Assembly: GCA_004026145.2 (NCBI GenBank)
Contig: CP034985.2
Coordinates: 4,859,481-4,923,480, forward strand
Length of the DNA: 64,000 nt
Source: Takifugu bimaculatus
Lineage: Eukaryota > Chordata > Actinopteri > Tetraodontiformes > Tetraodontidae
Reading direction: 5' to 3'
In this document: in pieces, positions 48,316-58,200 of the stretch
Layout: each line of letters starts with the position of its first letter
Position numbering within the stretch: the stretch's first letter is position 1
Translations under genes and position numbers: made by a program
Notes under the pieces: model-generated
What the model saw: only the letters and a program-made list of their open reading frames with translations
What the model was told of the DNA's origin: nothing
Database searches by the model: none

Positions 48316-50733
48316 TACGCTATACTATGCTGCACACTGGAATGCAGAAAGGTCCTGGCAACGAGCACATGCACTGCCTTATTCTAGTGTAGAATGAACC
48401 GTGATTTTGAAAATAAGCTCTGAGTCATTCAACCAATAGTTTTTATTTTCCCCAGAGAGTCTTCCAACGGAGCACGAACGCTAAAATTAGTGACATGTGT
48501 ACGCCAAGGCGAGCTCCTAAACAACCTCGACAGTATAGCGTTAGCATTCTGCACAGTGGGATAAGCTGTATAATAATAAGATACAGGACATAGGCGCGCA
48601 GGTTTGGGGTGGTTTCTACAAAACTGAGCCTGTGCATGTGCGCGATCACGTGAGGGTTTGAAGCCTTTTGGGAGGAATCATCGAGCGCCTGTAAATGCCC
48701 GTGCACAATCAAAAAAAAACGCAGATTCCCAGAACAAGTGAACGTCACCTGCCGTCCGTTGAACTTTTCCGTTGCGGCTTAACATTAGTCAAGCCATGGC
48801 ACGCCGTGACAGCAGAAAAGGTCACATGGCGGGCGTGTACTTTGTCCCAGCTTTGATTGCCCAACGTGGAACAGGCACCTATGATGCTCCTTTAACTCCT
48901 TGGCTGAAGAAGCTGTCGATGGGAAGTTGGAATCCAATGAATTCTGTTTTCCTTCCTTTTCTCAACAGCAAGAGCCTTGGATCCTTGGGACTTTGCAGTT
49001 CCAATTCTCACCTCTAGGTGTTGCCAAATGCCACACAGCGGAGAGGTTTCCATCCTTAAACTGCTCCCGAGTGAGCACATGCACACCCTCCATTCATGCG
49101 CTGCAGAGATTAGGCCCTGTGCTGCCACAGTTGCTCACTGGCTCTAATCGCCACAGGGAGGATAAGAACAATGAGCCCTGGGTGTGTGTGCAGGAGCCCC
49201 CTCCAAAATACTAATGGCCACCCTGAATGGAGTGTGTGTTGTCTATGGGGTGCGTGTGTGCCTGTTTGATGGCGCGCACTTGTATATGAATGAGTCATGG
49301 CTGGATTCCCAGGGGTCCACTTAAGGGTCCTGTATCGAATGTTGGAGGAAAAGCGGAGGTGGGACGGCCTGGCACCGACCCAGTTGTGTTGGAGGGTGGT
49401 GTCATGTGTCGTTCCCATCCAGTTTTCCCCGTTTTTCCTTTTTTAGTAATAACAACAGCATCCAAAACGATTATTCTCTGAAGCGGTGACCTCCAGAAGT
49501 TGTTCTTCTCTTTTTTGGTGCGCAACACACTGCTCTGTTTAAATCAGAACACGTTTCCCTGTTTGTGTGTCTGTTGTGCTGCTCAGGACTTGTTGCTGTG
49601 CACAAAGCTTACGTCACCTGACATGGATTTCACTGCAAGCTCCACAGCACTTGTCATTGCTGAGTACGTCCTGTTCGTGATCACCCTACCCACCCAGGCT
49701 CCATCTGAACACTTTATTTTAGCTTTTACAACACAACTGCCTGACACCGGAGAGCAGCTGAGCTGAAAGGGCAAAACTTTTTGCCCAACTGGGTTTTGTT
49801 GACCTCTCCGAGACTTTCGAATAAATGGCTCCCTCTAGCGGAGGGAGAGCGAATTACACCACTTTGACTTTTCCTGCGGGAGCAACGAAAACATAATGAA
49901 TGAATCATTAAATTGAAATGATTTCTCTGTGTGGTTGCAGGATATCAACGTGTGTATTTTAGAGAATTACCCCTGAGTGTTCCAACCCCAGAGTTTTCTA
50001 CATCATCCCTTACTTCTGTGGACAGCACCCTCAGTGCAGGTACGTCACCCCCACGAGTCCTAACCGAACGTTTGGTGTGACCTAAGTAGAGTTGCTCACA
50101 TGCAAAAGTAAAACTCTTGACACCAGTTGAGATCTGCTGCGTTTTTTTTATGTACAGCTTAATAAATTTTGATTCAGATTTCTTTCCATCTCCCTCAGGG
50201 AACCAGGAGTTTGGGCTCTGGAGAGGGCCAAACAGAACGTCCTGGAGAACTACCTCCTTGTTGGGATCCTGGAGGAGCTGGAGGACGTTCTGCTCCTGCT
50301 GGAGAGGCTCTTACCTCACTATTTTTCAGGAGTGCTCAACATCTATAAAACCCCCGGTGGGTGTCCTCGATACGCTGATTGAATTAGTTGAGGTTGAAGT
50401 TCTTTGAGTTACATCCGATTTTTATGGGTTTTATTCGTAGACTACAAAAAGATGGGGAACTTGACGGGCACCGTACGCAAACACACGCCCAGCCTGGAGG
50501 CCCTGCAGGTGCTGTACCACCGCATGCGCTACGAGTACGAGTTTTACAACTTCATCCGCGATCAGTTCCACCTCACGAAGAAGAAGATCGGCCTCAGGTC
50601 CACGTCCAAGCCCACCGCCTACTCGCCTGCGTTCCTGCGAGAGCTGGCTCTTCGAACGCCGGAGCCCCTGGACGAGGACGAGGAGCTCGACGGAGACCTG
50701 GAGGACGCCAACAGCTGGCTGGTCCAACCCTGA
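24147..50733 (+). CDS. ust: Uronyl 2-O-sulfotransferase, complete, 8 exons
   Basis: UST is a Golgi type II membrane enzyme that moves sulfate from PAPS to the 2-position of uronyl residues in dermatan and chondroitin sulfate. The joined exons give 404 residues once one surplus base is dropped (human 406). Seen in order: a short cytosolic tail, a membrane anchor (FCMATLFLFCFGSLFYQL), the stem, the 5'-PAPS loop VGKCGSRTVV, the TRHVHFLNF block, the 3'-PAPS motif INIIRDPISRFLSNYFFRRF, a Cys-containing ECSNP...FCGQHP block and an acidic C-terminus. Splice sites are GT-AG with consistent phases except exon 6. It follows sash1 on the same strand, the same order as in human 6q24-25. Start chosen at the first of two adjacent ATGs (24147, 24150). 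N-terminal 40 residues are not conserved with human. Confidence 0.96.
25207..25251. repeat. (CA)n microsatellite
   Basis: CA tract about 830 bases after the ust exon 1 donor. Confidence 0.95.
34664..34748. repeat. (GT)n microsatellite
   Basis: Long GT tract with three interruptions, inside ust intron 1. Confidence 0.95.
40076..40122. repeat. (GT)n microsatellite
   Basis: GT tract with one GTAT interruption, 225 bases before the ust exon 2 acceptor. Confidence 0.95.
40348..40391 (+). CDS. ust: ust exon 2 (44 bases)
   Basis: A tiny exon (phase 1 to 0) encoding ESTYRDDHGPPVPR; human has NSTYLDDHGPPPSK. The acceptor is tctttgcag and the donor AGA|gtgagt. (GT)n at 40076-40122 lies upstream and (CA)n at 40440-40498 downstream. 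Skipping it would break the frame before both PAPS motifs. Confidence 0.93.
40440..40498. repeat. (CA)29 microsatellite
   Basis: Pure CA tract starting 48 bases after the end of ust exon 2, preceded by a CT tract. Confidence 0.95.
42715..42768. repeat. (GT)n microsatellite
   Basis: Pure GT tract ending 243 bases before ust exon 3. Confidence 0.95.
43012..43167 (+). CDS. ust: ust exon 3 (5'-PAPS binding loop)
   Basis: 156 bases, phase 0 to 0. It encodes VLPFPSQVVYNRVGKCGSRT, the PAPS phosphosulfate loop, then FNLVSSDIHNKTRLTKHEQ. It is nearly identical to human. Acceptor tgtctgcag, donor CAG|gtgaga. Confidence 0.97.
44003..44282 (+). repeat. GT-flanked dispersed fish repeat, copy 2
   Basis: Same landmark order and orientation as 6564-6805: GT tract, gtgaggacattttgg, tccccac, a ttaaggtt/ggttaga block, a tatgtcaga block, and a final GT tract. 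Confidence 0.7.
44844..44873 (+). other. G-quadruplex candidate
   Basis: Five or more G-runs of three or more bases with loops of one or two bases. Another G-rich cluster follows at 44942-44976. Confidence 0.7.
46552..46631 (+). CDS. ust: ust exon 4
   Basis: 80 bases, phase 0 to 2, encoding VDLMRNISGIPQPFLYTRHV and HFLNFTR; human has LFTRHVHFLNFSR. It is followed by a 95-base intron with a CCG repeat. Confidence 0.95.
46632..46726 (+). repeat. 95-base ust intron with (CCG)n
   Basis: About nine CCG units lie at 46639-46667, ending in gcgcag, which is itself an AG acceptor-like site upstream of the true acceptor gggcag. Confidence 0.85.
46727..46880 (+). CDS. ust: ust exon 5 (3'-PAPS binding motif)
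   Basis: 154 bases, phase 2 to 0. It encodes VYINIIRDPISRFLSNYFFR and RFGDWRGEQNHLIRTPGMKD, with the R-D-P...S element that contacts the 3'-phosphate of PAPS. Acceptor gggcag, donor CTG|gtgagg. Confidence 0.97.
46881..49940 (+). other. ust intron 5, 3.1 kb
   Basis: (GT)n at 47529-47571 and (CA)n at 48290-48315. Nothing gene-like. Confidence 0.6.
49941..50039 (+). CDS. ust: ust exon 6, one surplus base
   Basis: The frame reads DINVCILENYP and then meets TGA at 49974-49976; the adjacent frame continues ECSNPRVFYIIPYFCGQHPQ, matching human ECSNPRLFYIIPYFCGQHPR. The exon is 99 bases where its neighbours (phase 0 to 2) need 98. One surplus C in the CCCC at 49970-49973 explains it. Acceptor gttgcag, donor CAG|gtacgt. 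Confidence 0.92.
50199..50356 (+). CDS. ust: ust exon 7
   Basis: 158 bases, phase 2 to 1, encoding EPGVWALERAKQNVLENYLL and VGILEELEDVLLLLERLLPH; human is EPGEWALERAKLNVNENFLL and VGILEELEDVLLLLERFLPH. Acceptor tccctcag, donor CCCG|gtgggt. Confidence 0.96.
50441..50733 (+). CDS. ust: ust last exon
   Basis: 293 bases, phase 1 to stop. It encodes DYKKMGNLTGTVRKHTPSLE and LQVLYHRMRYEYEFYNFIRD, then a Glu/Asp-rich tail ending SWLVQP, with TGA at 50731-50733. Human has KLGNMTVTVKKTVPSPEAVQ and QILYQRMRYEYEFYHYVKEQ. The tail is divergent, as usual. Confidence 0.95.
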
Positions 50734-51145
50734 GGGGCACAACTGGTGTCGCTGGAATAAAACGACTGGTCGGACTCGGAGAGTCAAGTCCTCACCTTTG
50801 AAATTCTTCAAGAGGGAAGTGAAGTGTGGATCCTGCCGCTCATGTTTGACTGGGCCTCGTGTTCCATCTGCAGAGAAACTCCTGAGGCAGCAGAACTGAG
50901 AGCAATAAGGGGGTCGAGTAATTGGAGGGACGCAACTTGTTATTTAAAAATTCACAAGGACAACAGAAAATATTATTAAACTCAATTTGCAAGAGTTTTG
51001 CTCATTTTTCTGGGTTGTACATGTCCAAAAACACAAACGCTTTAATCTCCAGGAGAGATTGACGCGGTGTTTGATTAACGCGTTTCTTTTTTTTTTTTTT
51101 ATGTTGGTCACTGGGATGTTTACAGTAGAAAACAGCGGCCAACAA

Positions 51146-51151
51146 AATAAA
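51146..51151 (+). promoter_or_regulatory. Candidate polyadenylation signal for ust
   Basis: AATAAA about 410 bases after the ust stop. An earlier one lies at 50756-50761, very near the stop, and a tandem pair at 52188-52198. Which is used cannot be told from sequence. Confidence 0.35.
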
Positions 51152-52659
51152 GTTCATATGTTATAAAACGATTGATTTCCTGAAAAGCTGGAATGGGAAA
51201 TAAAGAAGTACCAAAACTTTTCCCCCCGTAAATTAGTTTAGAAATGCCGAGTGCTCATCCTGGCTGTCATATCTTGGTTTTATGGGACTTTAGCATTTTA
51301 GCCAATTTGCAGGCTGATATAAAAGATCAAAGGGTTAAAAATCAGCACTCAAATATGAATTCAGGGAATTCCGAGAACACGACCAACTATGTGTGCATAA
51401 ATGATCACATTTGGCCAAACAGGCAGTGAACATTAGCATAGATCTATTATTTGAAACATGCTGTGCAAGAATATAGGATGAATTTAGAGTCCAGCACTAA
51501 AAACAAAACCACGTATAATCAAGACCCAAAGTGAATAATACTGAGGTTGCCAAATATCACCGTTTCTACTGCAAAGCATGATTAAACGGAAAACTCCTGC
51601 ACTTTTTCTGAGTTGAAATTCTGCATTGAAATGGAGGGTTTAGTCACAGAACTGGATATGATTGGCTTTTTCTCGCCAAGTGGGATCACGTTACCATTTT
51701 TTAAGGGTTTGTCTGTGCACCTCACGGCATTAGCGCAAGTGTAAGCGTTCATTTTCATCTGCAGCTACATTTATTTTTCTATTGTTCATTTGCAACAACT
51801 TCCAAGGAACAGGATAAGCTAATATATGAGTGTCGCCCTTATGCTCTACCAACCCATTCCCCATTTTCTTTATATTTTATTGTGTCGTTTCCTTTATTTG
51901 TCCGTTTAATTTATTGTTTTGTATTCACTTGCATTCCAGATTAAGATTCTCAGGAAGGATGAAACAAAGTTTTATTACGGAATCATTTGTAGCCTTGGTT
52001 TCTGGCAACTATAAAAGTGATGTTGGCATTTTAACGTCTCTATAATAGGTCAGATCAACAGCTGAAAACTGATTAACATCTAATGCAGTTCATCATTTTA
52101 AAAGAAGCCTTAAAAAGAAATGTCATGTAATTATTGCAAGTTGTCTCTGATCTATGCACTCTGCTTCGGGCTAATGCACAATGTGCAAATAAAATAAAGT
52201 GAATCACACCCTTGCAAGCATACAACTCTCAAATGTGTTATTAACAAAAGCAGCATTATATTAAAATCACGAAGGTAGGACTGGCAATATAAGGGGCGTG
52301 GCTAAACATTGGGCGCGTAGTAACCGACAAAAAAAGGCTTTAAAATTGAATAATCCGCAGTTTGTTAGTTCAGGTTAGCAATGAGGTCGTTAAAGACGCT
52401 GGGGGTACAAAACGAGGGGATTTTGTTTGTCGACGAAGCGGGTCGGACTGATCTGATCCAGGCTGACGCGGACTTGCAATGTTGCGCAACTCCTCCACTG
52501 ACTTCCTGTTCTCTGCACCCCACGTGACCCAACCAACCAACCAGAGGCTAGGAAGCAGCAGCCGGGTGAAATTAAATATTTTAACATGTAAACAAGCCAC
52601 AACTGCTGGAGATGGTTAATAAAATGGGTTTCCAGATTGTAATGAATGTCACTGTCTTT

Positions 52660-52880
52660 AATTAATCAATCAATCTTTATTTATATAGCCACTGTTATAA
52701 TCAAAATTGTTTCCAGGCACTTTCCAGAATCCCAGGGCCTGACCCCCAACAAGCAACAGTGGCAAGGAATAACTCCCCTTTAACAGGAAGAAACCTTGAG
52801 CAGGACCAGGCTCATGTAGGGGGACCCTCCTGCTGATGGCCGGCTGGGTAGTGAGGGAGGAGAAGGCAGGGATCATAGAA
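52660..52880 (+). repeat. Dispersed fish repeat, copy A
   Basis: Begins with an atcaatcaatctttatttat tail-like block, then cagggcctgacccc, aacagtggcaaggaa, ctcccctttaacagga and accttgagcaggaccaggct. The core recurs at 54395-54520. I recognise it as a common teleost interspersed element without being sure of its family. Confidence 0.75.
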
Positions 52881-53387
52881 ATGCATTAATTATATTAATT
52901 ATGATTAATTTATTTATTAATTATGTCTTCTTCACCACACGTGAGTGTTTCATTTTCTGCACCCGCTGTCATCACATCACATGCACCACCGTTTAATCAC
53001 CAAATTGGTATCACAACCAGAAGCTAAACGTTTTTAGATGTAATCTTTTTTTAAGATCGTAACAAAAAGGAAATTATGTAGTTAGCGGAATGTCCGGGTT
53101 TTGTCATCCTAATTTTGACCAGCAGGCGTCGCCCTTCTGCGTGTTTTGAGTGCTCATGTCTGATCTTGGATAAATAGCGGTTTACTGTAATTATTGGATG
53201 CAAAACTGTTCTGTGGCTGATATATATCACAACGAGGACTCATTTCTGTATTTGATTATAAAGTGTTCGTGAAGTTTAAAGGAGTGATTTTTCAAACTTC
53301 CAAGTATAATAAAACTGTGAGAGATCTTTATACAGTACTGTAGATTATTTTAGTCCAACACACGCTCTTTCGCTCTCTCTTAAACAC

Positions 53388-53424
<37 letters not shown>

Positions 53425-54394
53425 GATTCTTGCTCTTTTGACTCATTAGTGTCCATTAATATCCACACATGGTCAGCGTATTCTAATTTGGAATTTGGAC
53501 CCCAGCTAAGAGTTCAAGTGAAGTACATTCATACCAGACCCACACCCACAAACACACACATTCACACACTCTCAAACACACCCACAAGAACACACATACA
53601 CACACGCGCGCGCATGCACACACACTATTTTCTGCTCCAAAGTTGGACAGAGAGGAGCTTGTTCATGTGCTGAGTGGTGCAGAGGCAGCATTGGGACCTC
53701 CTCCTCCTCAACAAATAGGAGGCTTTTAGCATGGTGGGCTGTTCCATGGTTCCTCTCCATGCAAAAATAGATTTCCCGTTCCTCGCCAAAATAAAGATAT
53801 AAGAAGTAGGGAGCACGCTGACATGACAGCAGACTGACAGAGGTCTTATTGATTCGTGTTTATTCCGTCCATTTCCAAATGTGATTTAAAAAATCATAAA
53901 ATAAATGTTTGGTGGTATAAATGTTCTCAATCATGTTTATCTGTGGCGCCACACTGTGTTTTGATGTGAAGTGGAAACATAATAGAATTGGACTGCGCAA
54001 TAATCTAAAACAAGTAAACACGTCACACTGTCAAGACTCATTACTCCAGTTGGTCCAAACAACTTTCCAGACACCAGAAGGTGAGAGATGAATGCAACAC
54101 GTGCACAACTGGACTCCAATTACAGCAAATACACCAGCTTACATTCAACAAGATTTGACAGAAGACTCCAAACAGGTCGTCATTCATGTTTAAATGGAAG
54201 CCAAGAGAGCAGATAGAATAAAACCTACAGATACATCAGGACAGTCTGTTCAGGTAGTAAAAATAGTAAAAATCATTTTCATTGTTTGTAAATTCTAAGA
54301 CTCTGTCAGTAAAAGAACACTGACGTTAGCAACTATAAAGGAGGTATACTACTTACATTCAACTTTTTTATAGAACAGCTGTTCCAGTAAAGAT

Positions 54395-54520
54395 TGTCTA
54401 TGTGCTTTATACGAGCCCAGGGCCTGACCCCTGTGCACGCTGCAGCGGCAAGGAGAGACTCCCCTTTAACAGGAGGAAACCTTGAGCAGGACCAGGCTCA
54501 TAGGGGAGGCAGAGCCTGAA
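54395..54520 (+). repeat. Dispersed fish repeat, copy B
   Basis: Shares with 52660-52880 the words cagggcctgacccc, ggcaaggag, ctcccctttaacagga and accttgagcaggaccaggct, in the same orientation. It is shorter and lacks the left AT-rich block. Confidence 0.75.
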
Positions 54521-55006
54521 GAGGAGAACAGATGCATCCATACAAGCACGTTCAGGGTGTGGTTGTTATGGTTACTGGCTAGCGTTTGGACGCTGACGCC
54601 AGCGTCACAAAACAGAGTCGCCAAGTTCCCAAATGCAAACAAACTATCTAATATCTCTGCAATGAATGTGCTCGAGTTGCTAAACTGTACACAAGTGTAT
54701 CACTACAAGCAGGAAAATATTAACCTTGAAGCATGTTAGTGAGCCCAACACGCACAGGAAAGATGAAGTGACGCCGTTTGTTATCTCCTCGGCTCATTGT
54801 CAGGTTTCATCAAGCACAGATTGGCATGCGCTGGGCTCGTATTATTACAGTATTTTTATGGTCGTATCACATTATAAAGGTCTTATTACAGTGTTTTTAT
54901 GTCACATTAATGTAAAATTAAGGTCTTTTATGCTCTTATTGAGGTCTTGTTATAGTGTTACTGAGGTATTATTAAAGTTTCTAGTATTTTCTTTCTCCCA
55001 GTGTCG

Positions 55007-55222
55007 CTAATCTTCAGGTTTCCCAGCTGACGCTGTGGCTTCTTGCTGGTTCATTTCCATCGCAGCCTCTTCATCTTTACCGCACAGCCCTGAGCACTTG
55101 TTGCTGGACTTGCCCCCCAGCGCTTCGGCCTCTTCCAAGGTGTTGGTTAGGGGTTGGCCCAGGGTCTCAGGCAGCAAGAGGGTGAGCAGACCGATGGCGA
55201 ATGCCAGAACTCCAACGATGAG
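55007..55222 (-). CDS. slc22a16: slc22a16 last exon
   Basis: 216 bases to TAG at 55009-55007. It encodes LIVGVLAFAIGLLTLLLPET (TM12 and the PET motif), LGQPLTNTLEEAEAL, and a hydrophilic cytosolic tail ending SAGKPED. The acceptor is ctgatgtag. Human has LKLPETLGKRLATTWEEAAKL. Confidence 0.93.
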   Translation of the reverse strand, partial: LIVGVLAFAIGLLTLLLPETLGQPLTNTLEEAEALGGKSSNKCSGLCGKDEEAAMEMNQQEATASAGKPED

Positions 55223-58200
55223 CTACATCAGATAAAGAGAGGAGATGAGGGGACGTTTATAACAGCGGCCACAGTGACTGATCTGAGGAACATAGGAGAG
55301 GAGTCGTACTTGAGGTAGGTAGACCCAGACATCAGCCAGGTACACGCAGAAAGGCGCCACCACGCTGCCGACGCGGCACATCATACTGCCGCTGCCCACC
55401 GCCAGAGTCCTGCAGGAAGCAGACGAGGCAGATTTCAGTCGGGATGCAAAGGAGAGGCTGAAACGAGCCGGCGCGTCGCCAGTTCCTCCCGCTTTCTGCT
55501 TCTTGTCGGTCCTCACCTGATGATGGTTGGGTAGAGCTTCACAGGTGTAAAGGTAGATGAGACCGAAGGCGATGGCGACGGAAAACTTCCCAGTCATGGA
55601 GAGAGCGATGGCCAGGGCGTCGATGTCCTGCAGGAAAGTCAAAGGCAGGAAGTTCATCTAAAGTTTCGAAGTCGTTTCCTCTAGAACTGCTAAACACACC
55701 TAGCGGCTACAGCTTCATATCTGTTTGAAAACGTATTCATCCTACTTCTGTCGATACGTTCGAAGCTGAACAAGCGTGGTCTCACGTGCACGCAGTGCAG
55801 AGAGTACGTACAGCTGGTAAAACTATGATGAGCATGCAAGCGACGCCAGCTAAAAGTAAAGCTGGGGCACACGTCTTCTTCCTGCCAATCCGGTCCATCA
55901 GATAACAGCCAACCATGTAGGATGGAAGCTCCACGGCGCCTGGAACGAGACGCCACAGCAGCTCAGTAAGAGGTGACAATGAGGGAATGTGTTGACACAG
56001 AGAGGTGGTGGAATGATCCTGAATAACCGGCACAGTCAACCGGTCCAGTCGACACTCTTTTCACTCTACAGGGGGAAAAAATGTTGACCAGTATTGACAT
56101 GAAATGATAAAACTGAGATTTCATCTCAATGACTACAAAAATCTGCAGAGATTTTGAAGAACTATGATGATCTCAGTGAGGGATGAAGGGAAAAGAGAAC
56201 ATGTGAGCACTGACAGAATGGCATATGTCACATACTCAGGCTTGTCTCGGGTTTCCCCGAGGTGGTCGGAGGGGGTTATGGGTAGGCTAGCTGTGTCGTC
56301 TGCAACTGCTGACTGCTACGAAACAAATCGCTTTGTTGACATGAGGAGGACCAGCTATGGACGTTTGAAAAGAAGTTCAGAGCAGAAACTCGTAACGTTT
56401 ATAAGAATTGTTGATTAGGCTGCAGTTCCAGAGTCAGGCCACTAGTGATTGTGTGGTGTGTTGGTTTTTTTTTTTTCACAAATGCAACAATGTGTGAAGG
56501 CGCACGGACACTCCCTGCTTAAATTAGGATGCTACAGTGTGAACAGGTTCGAAATCGGCCCACTCAGACTTGTCTTCCAAGTGGCTGTAAAGGGACAACC
56601 GATACCTGACAAAAATTGACCATTTTCAGGGCGAAATGTTGTCGTACCAAGAACGTTCCCGAGTCACCAGATGGAACAGACTGACAGCCATATAACTGTG
56701 GCTTCTGGAGGACCCTGATGGTTGAAATTAAATTACCAGATAAACGCGCAGGAATGTCCGAATGAGCGGTATCGTGGAATTCAGAGAAAGTGCACATTCC
56801 GAAGGGCTTAAAAAGCTGAGGAAATAGGATCGTACGTAACCAGTATTGATCTCCTCATATATGTGATTCATATCGGTGATCAATGGGCTACTTTATTAAT
56901 CACTTACCAACAAGAAAGAGATTGATGTACTGGTTTCCTCCCAGGTTGACTGAACCCAAAGAGAAGACATAGTAGCCCAGGCTACCAATGAACCAGATGG
57001 CCCACACTGTACACGTGCGTCCAGCCATTCTCCACGTGCCAAACAGATCTAGGATAGAGTGCTTCTTTTCCACCCTGTGAGGGCTGTGCCTCCGTCTCCT
57101 GCAGCAGAGATTTGCCGTTCTCCGTTGCCTCTGGAAGCCAGGAGCTCCTCCACCTTCGGCCCGTAGTCGAGGCCGTTGAAGCGGGCCACGGAGTCCAGAA
57201 GAGCCTGCGCCTCCTTGTAGCGCCGCTTGGAGATCAGGTAGAACGGCGTCTCAGGAAACATCCAGCAGACCAGCAGGAAGGGGGAGGTGCAGAGGGAGAG
57301 GATGATCTGGTAGATCCACCAAACCCTCACCAGGTAACCGGTCAGAGCCACCACCATGATGCCGACGGCAAAGAAGGCATGGATGTGCATGGAGGTCCAC
57401 GTGCGCACCTTGCTGCCGGTGAACTCTGTCACATAGACGAACACCACCACGAGGTAGCCGCTGGATACCTGCAGGAGAACGGCAAGAAGGGAAAGAGGAG
57501 CGGTAGAACACCAGGAAAAACCAGGCGACTGATTAAATAAGAACAAGTGGAATTCTTCCAGACATGCAGGCGCTTGGGTGAAGGAACCAGATAAGGCTGT
57601 GTGCAACGTGCAAACGGCACAGGAAGTTAAAGAAAACAATAAATAATAATGAAAAATCACAGCTAAACAACCTCTAATTTTGCAGTTTAGCTTACACGCT
57701 AACCAGGTGCCACACAATCCTGCAGCCCCCGTTTAGCTTCCTGTTTGCAGAGCGATACGGCCTGAGAATCTGAATCTGTGTGAAAAACAACAGCTGGGCC
57801 GGAGGAGTGAAGGAGCTAACACCGGCGCGCAGACTTGCAACAGTACACTTGCAAACATGTTACTCTGTCCACTCTTGTCCAGGTTATTCCCACACAAACG
57901 TGCACGTAAGCTACTGAACTAGAGTGCAGCCCCTGGCTCTCAATTCCATTTTAGTTGTAGCATCATTGTATCCACAGGTTTCACACAAATTCCTGAAGCC
58001 TTTATTGTCCTTCAGTCAGAACATTTCAAACCAGGAATGATGAAGTTTGTCACAGTGTTAAATGTGTCACCGAGGAGGGTGATGCAGAGAAGGGTGTTAT
58101 TGAGTACACACTTGTGGCGCAAACACCTACAAAAATCCAGGAAAAAGTCTCAAAAAAGACAAGCAGCTCCCTCCTGTAATAGTTTAACACTCCACTCACC

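Larger units (their letters stand above)
50734..55006. other. ust / slc22a16 intergenic region (convergent 3' ends)
   Basis: AT-rich, with several candidate polyadenylation signals for ust, a CA tract near 53388-53420, and two copies of one dispersed repeat. No gene recognised. Confidence 0.6.

Noticed and set aside
11450..57139. Programmed +1 ribosomal frameshifting as the common cause
   Set aside because: No shared slippery word or downstream structure; the same exons in other vertebrates read without a shift; the surplus base also upsets exon phase.
57112..57540. 142-codon plus-strand frame
   Set aside because: Antisense shadow of slc22a16 exon 4, whose minus-strand reading is strongly conserved.
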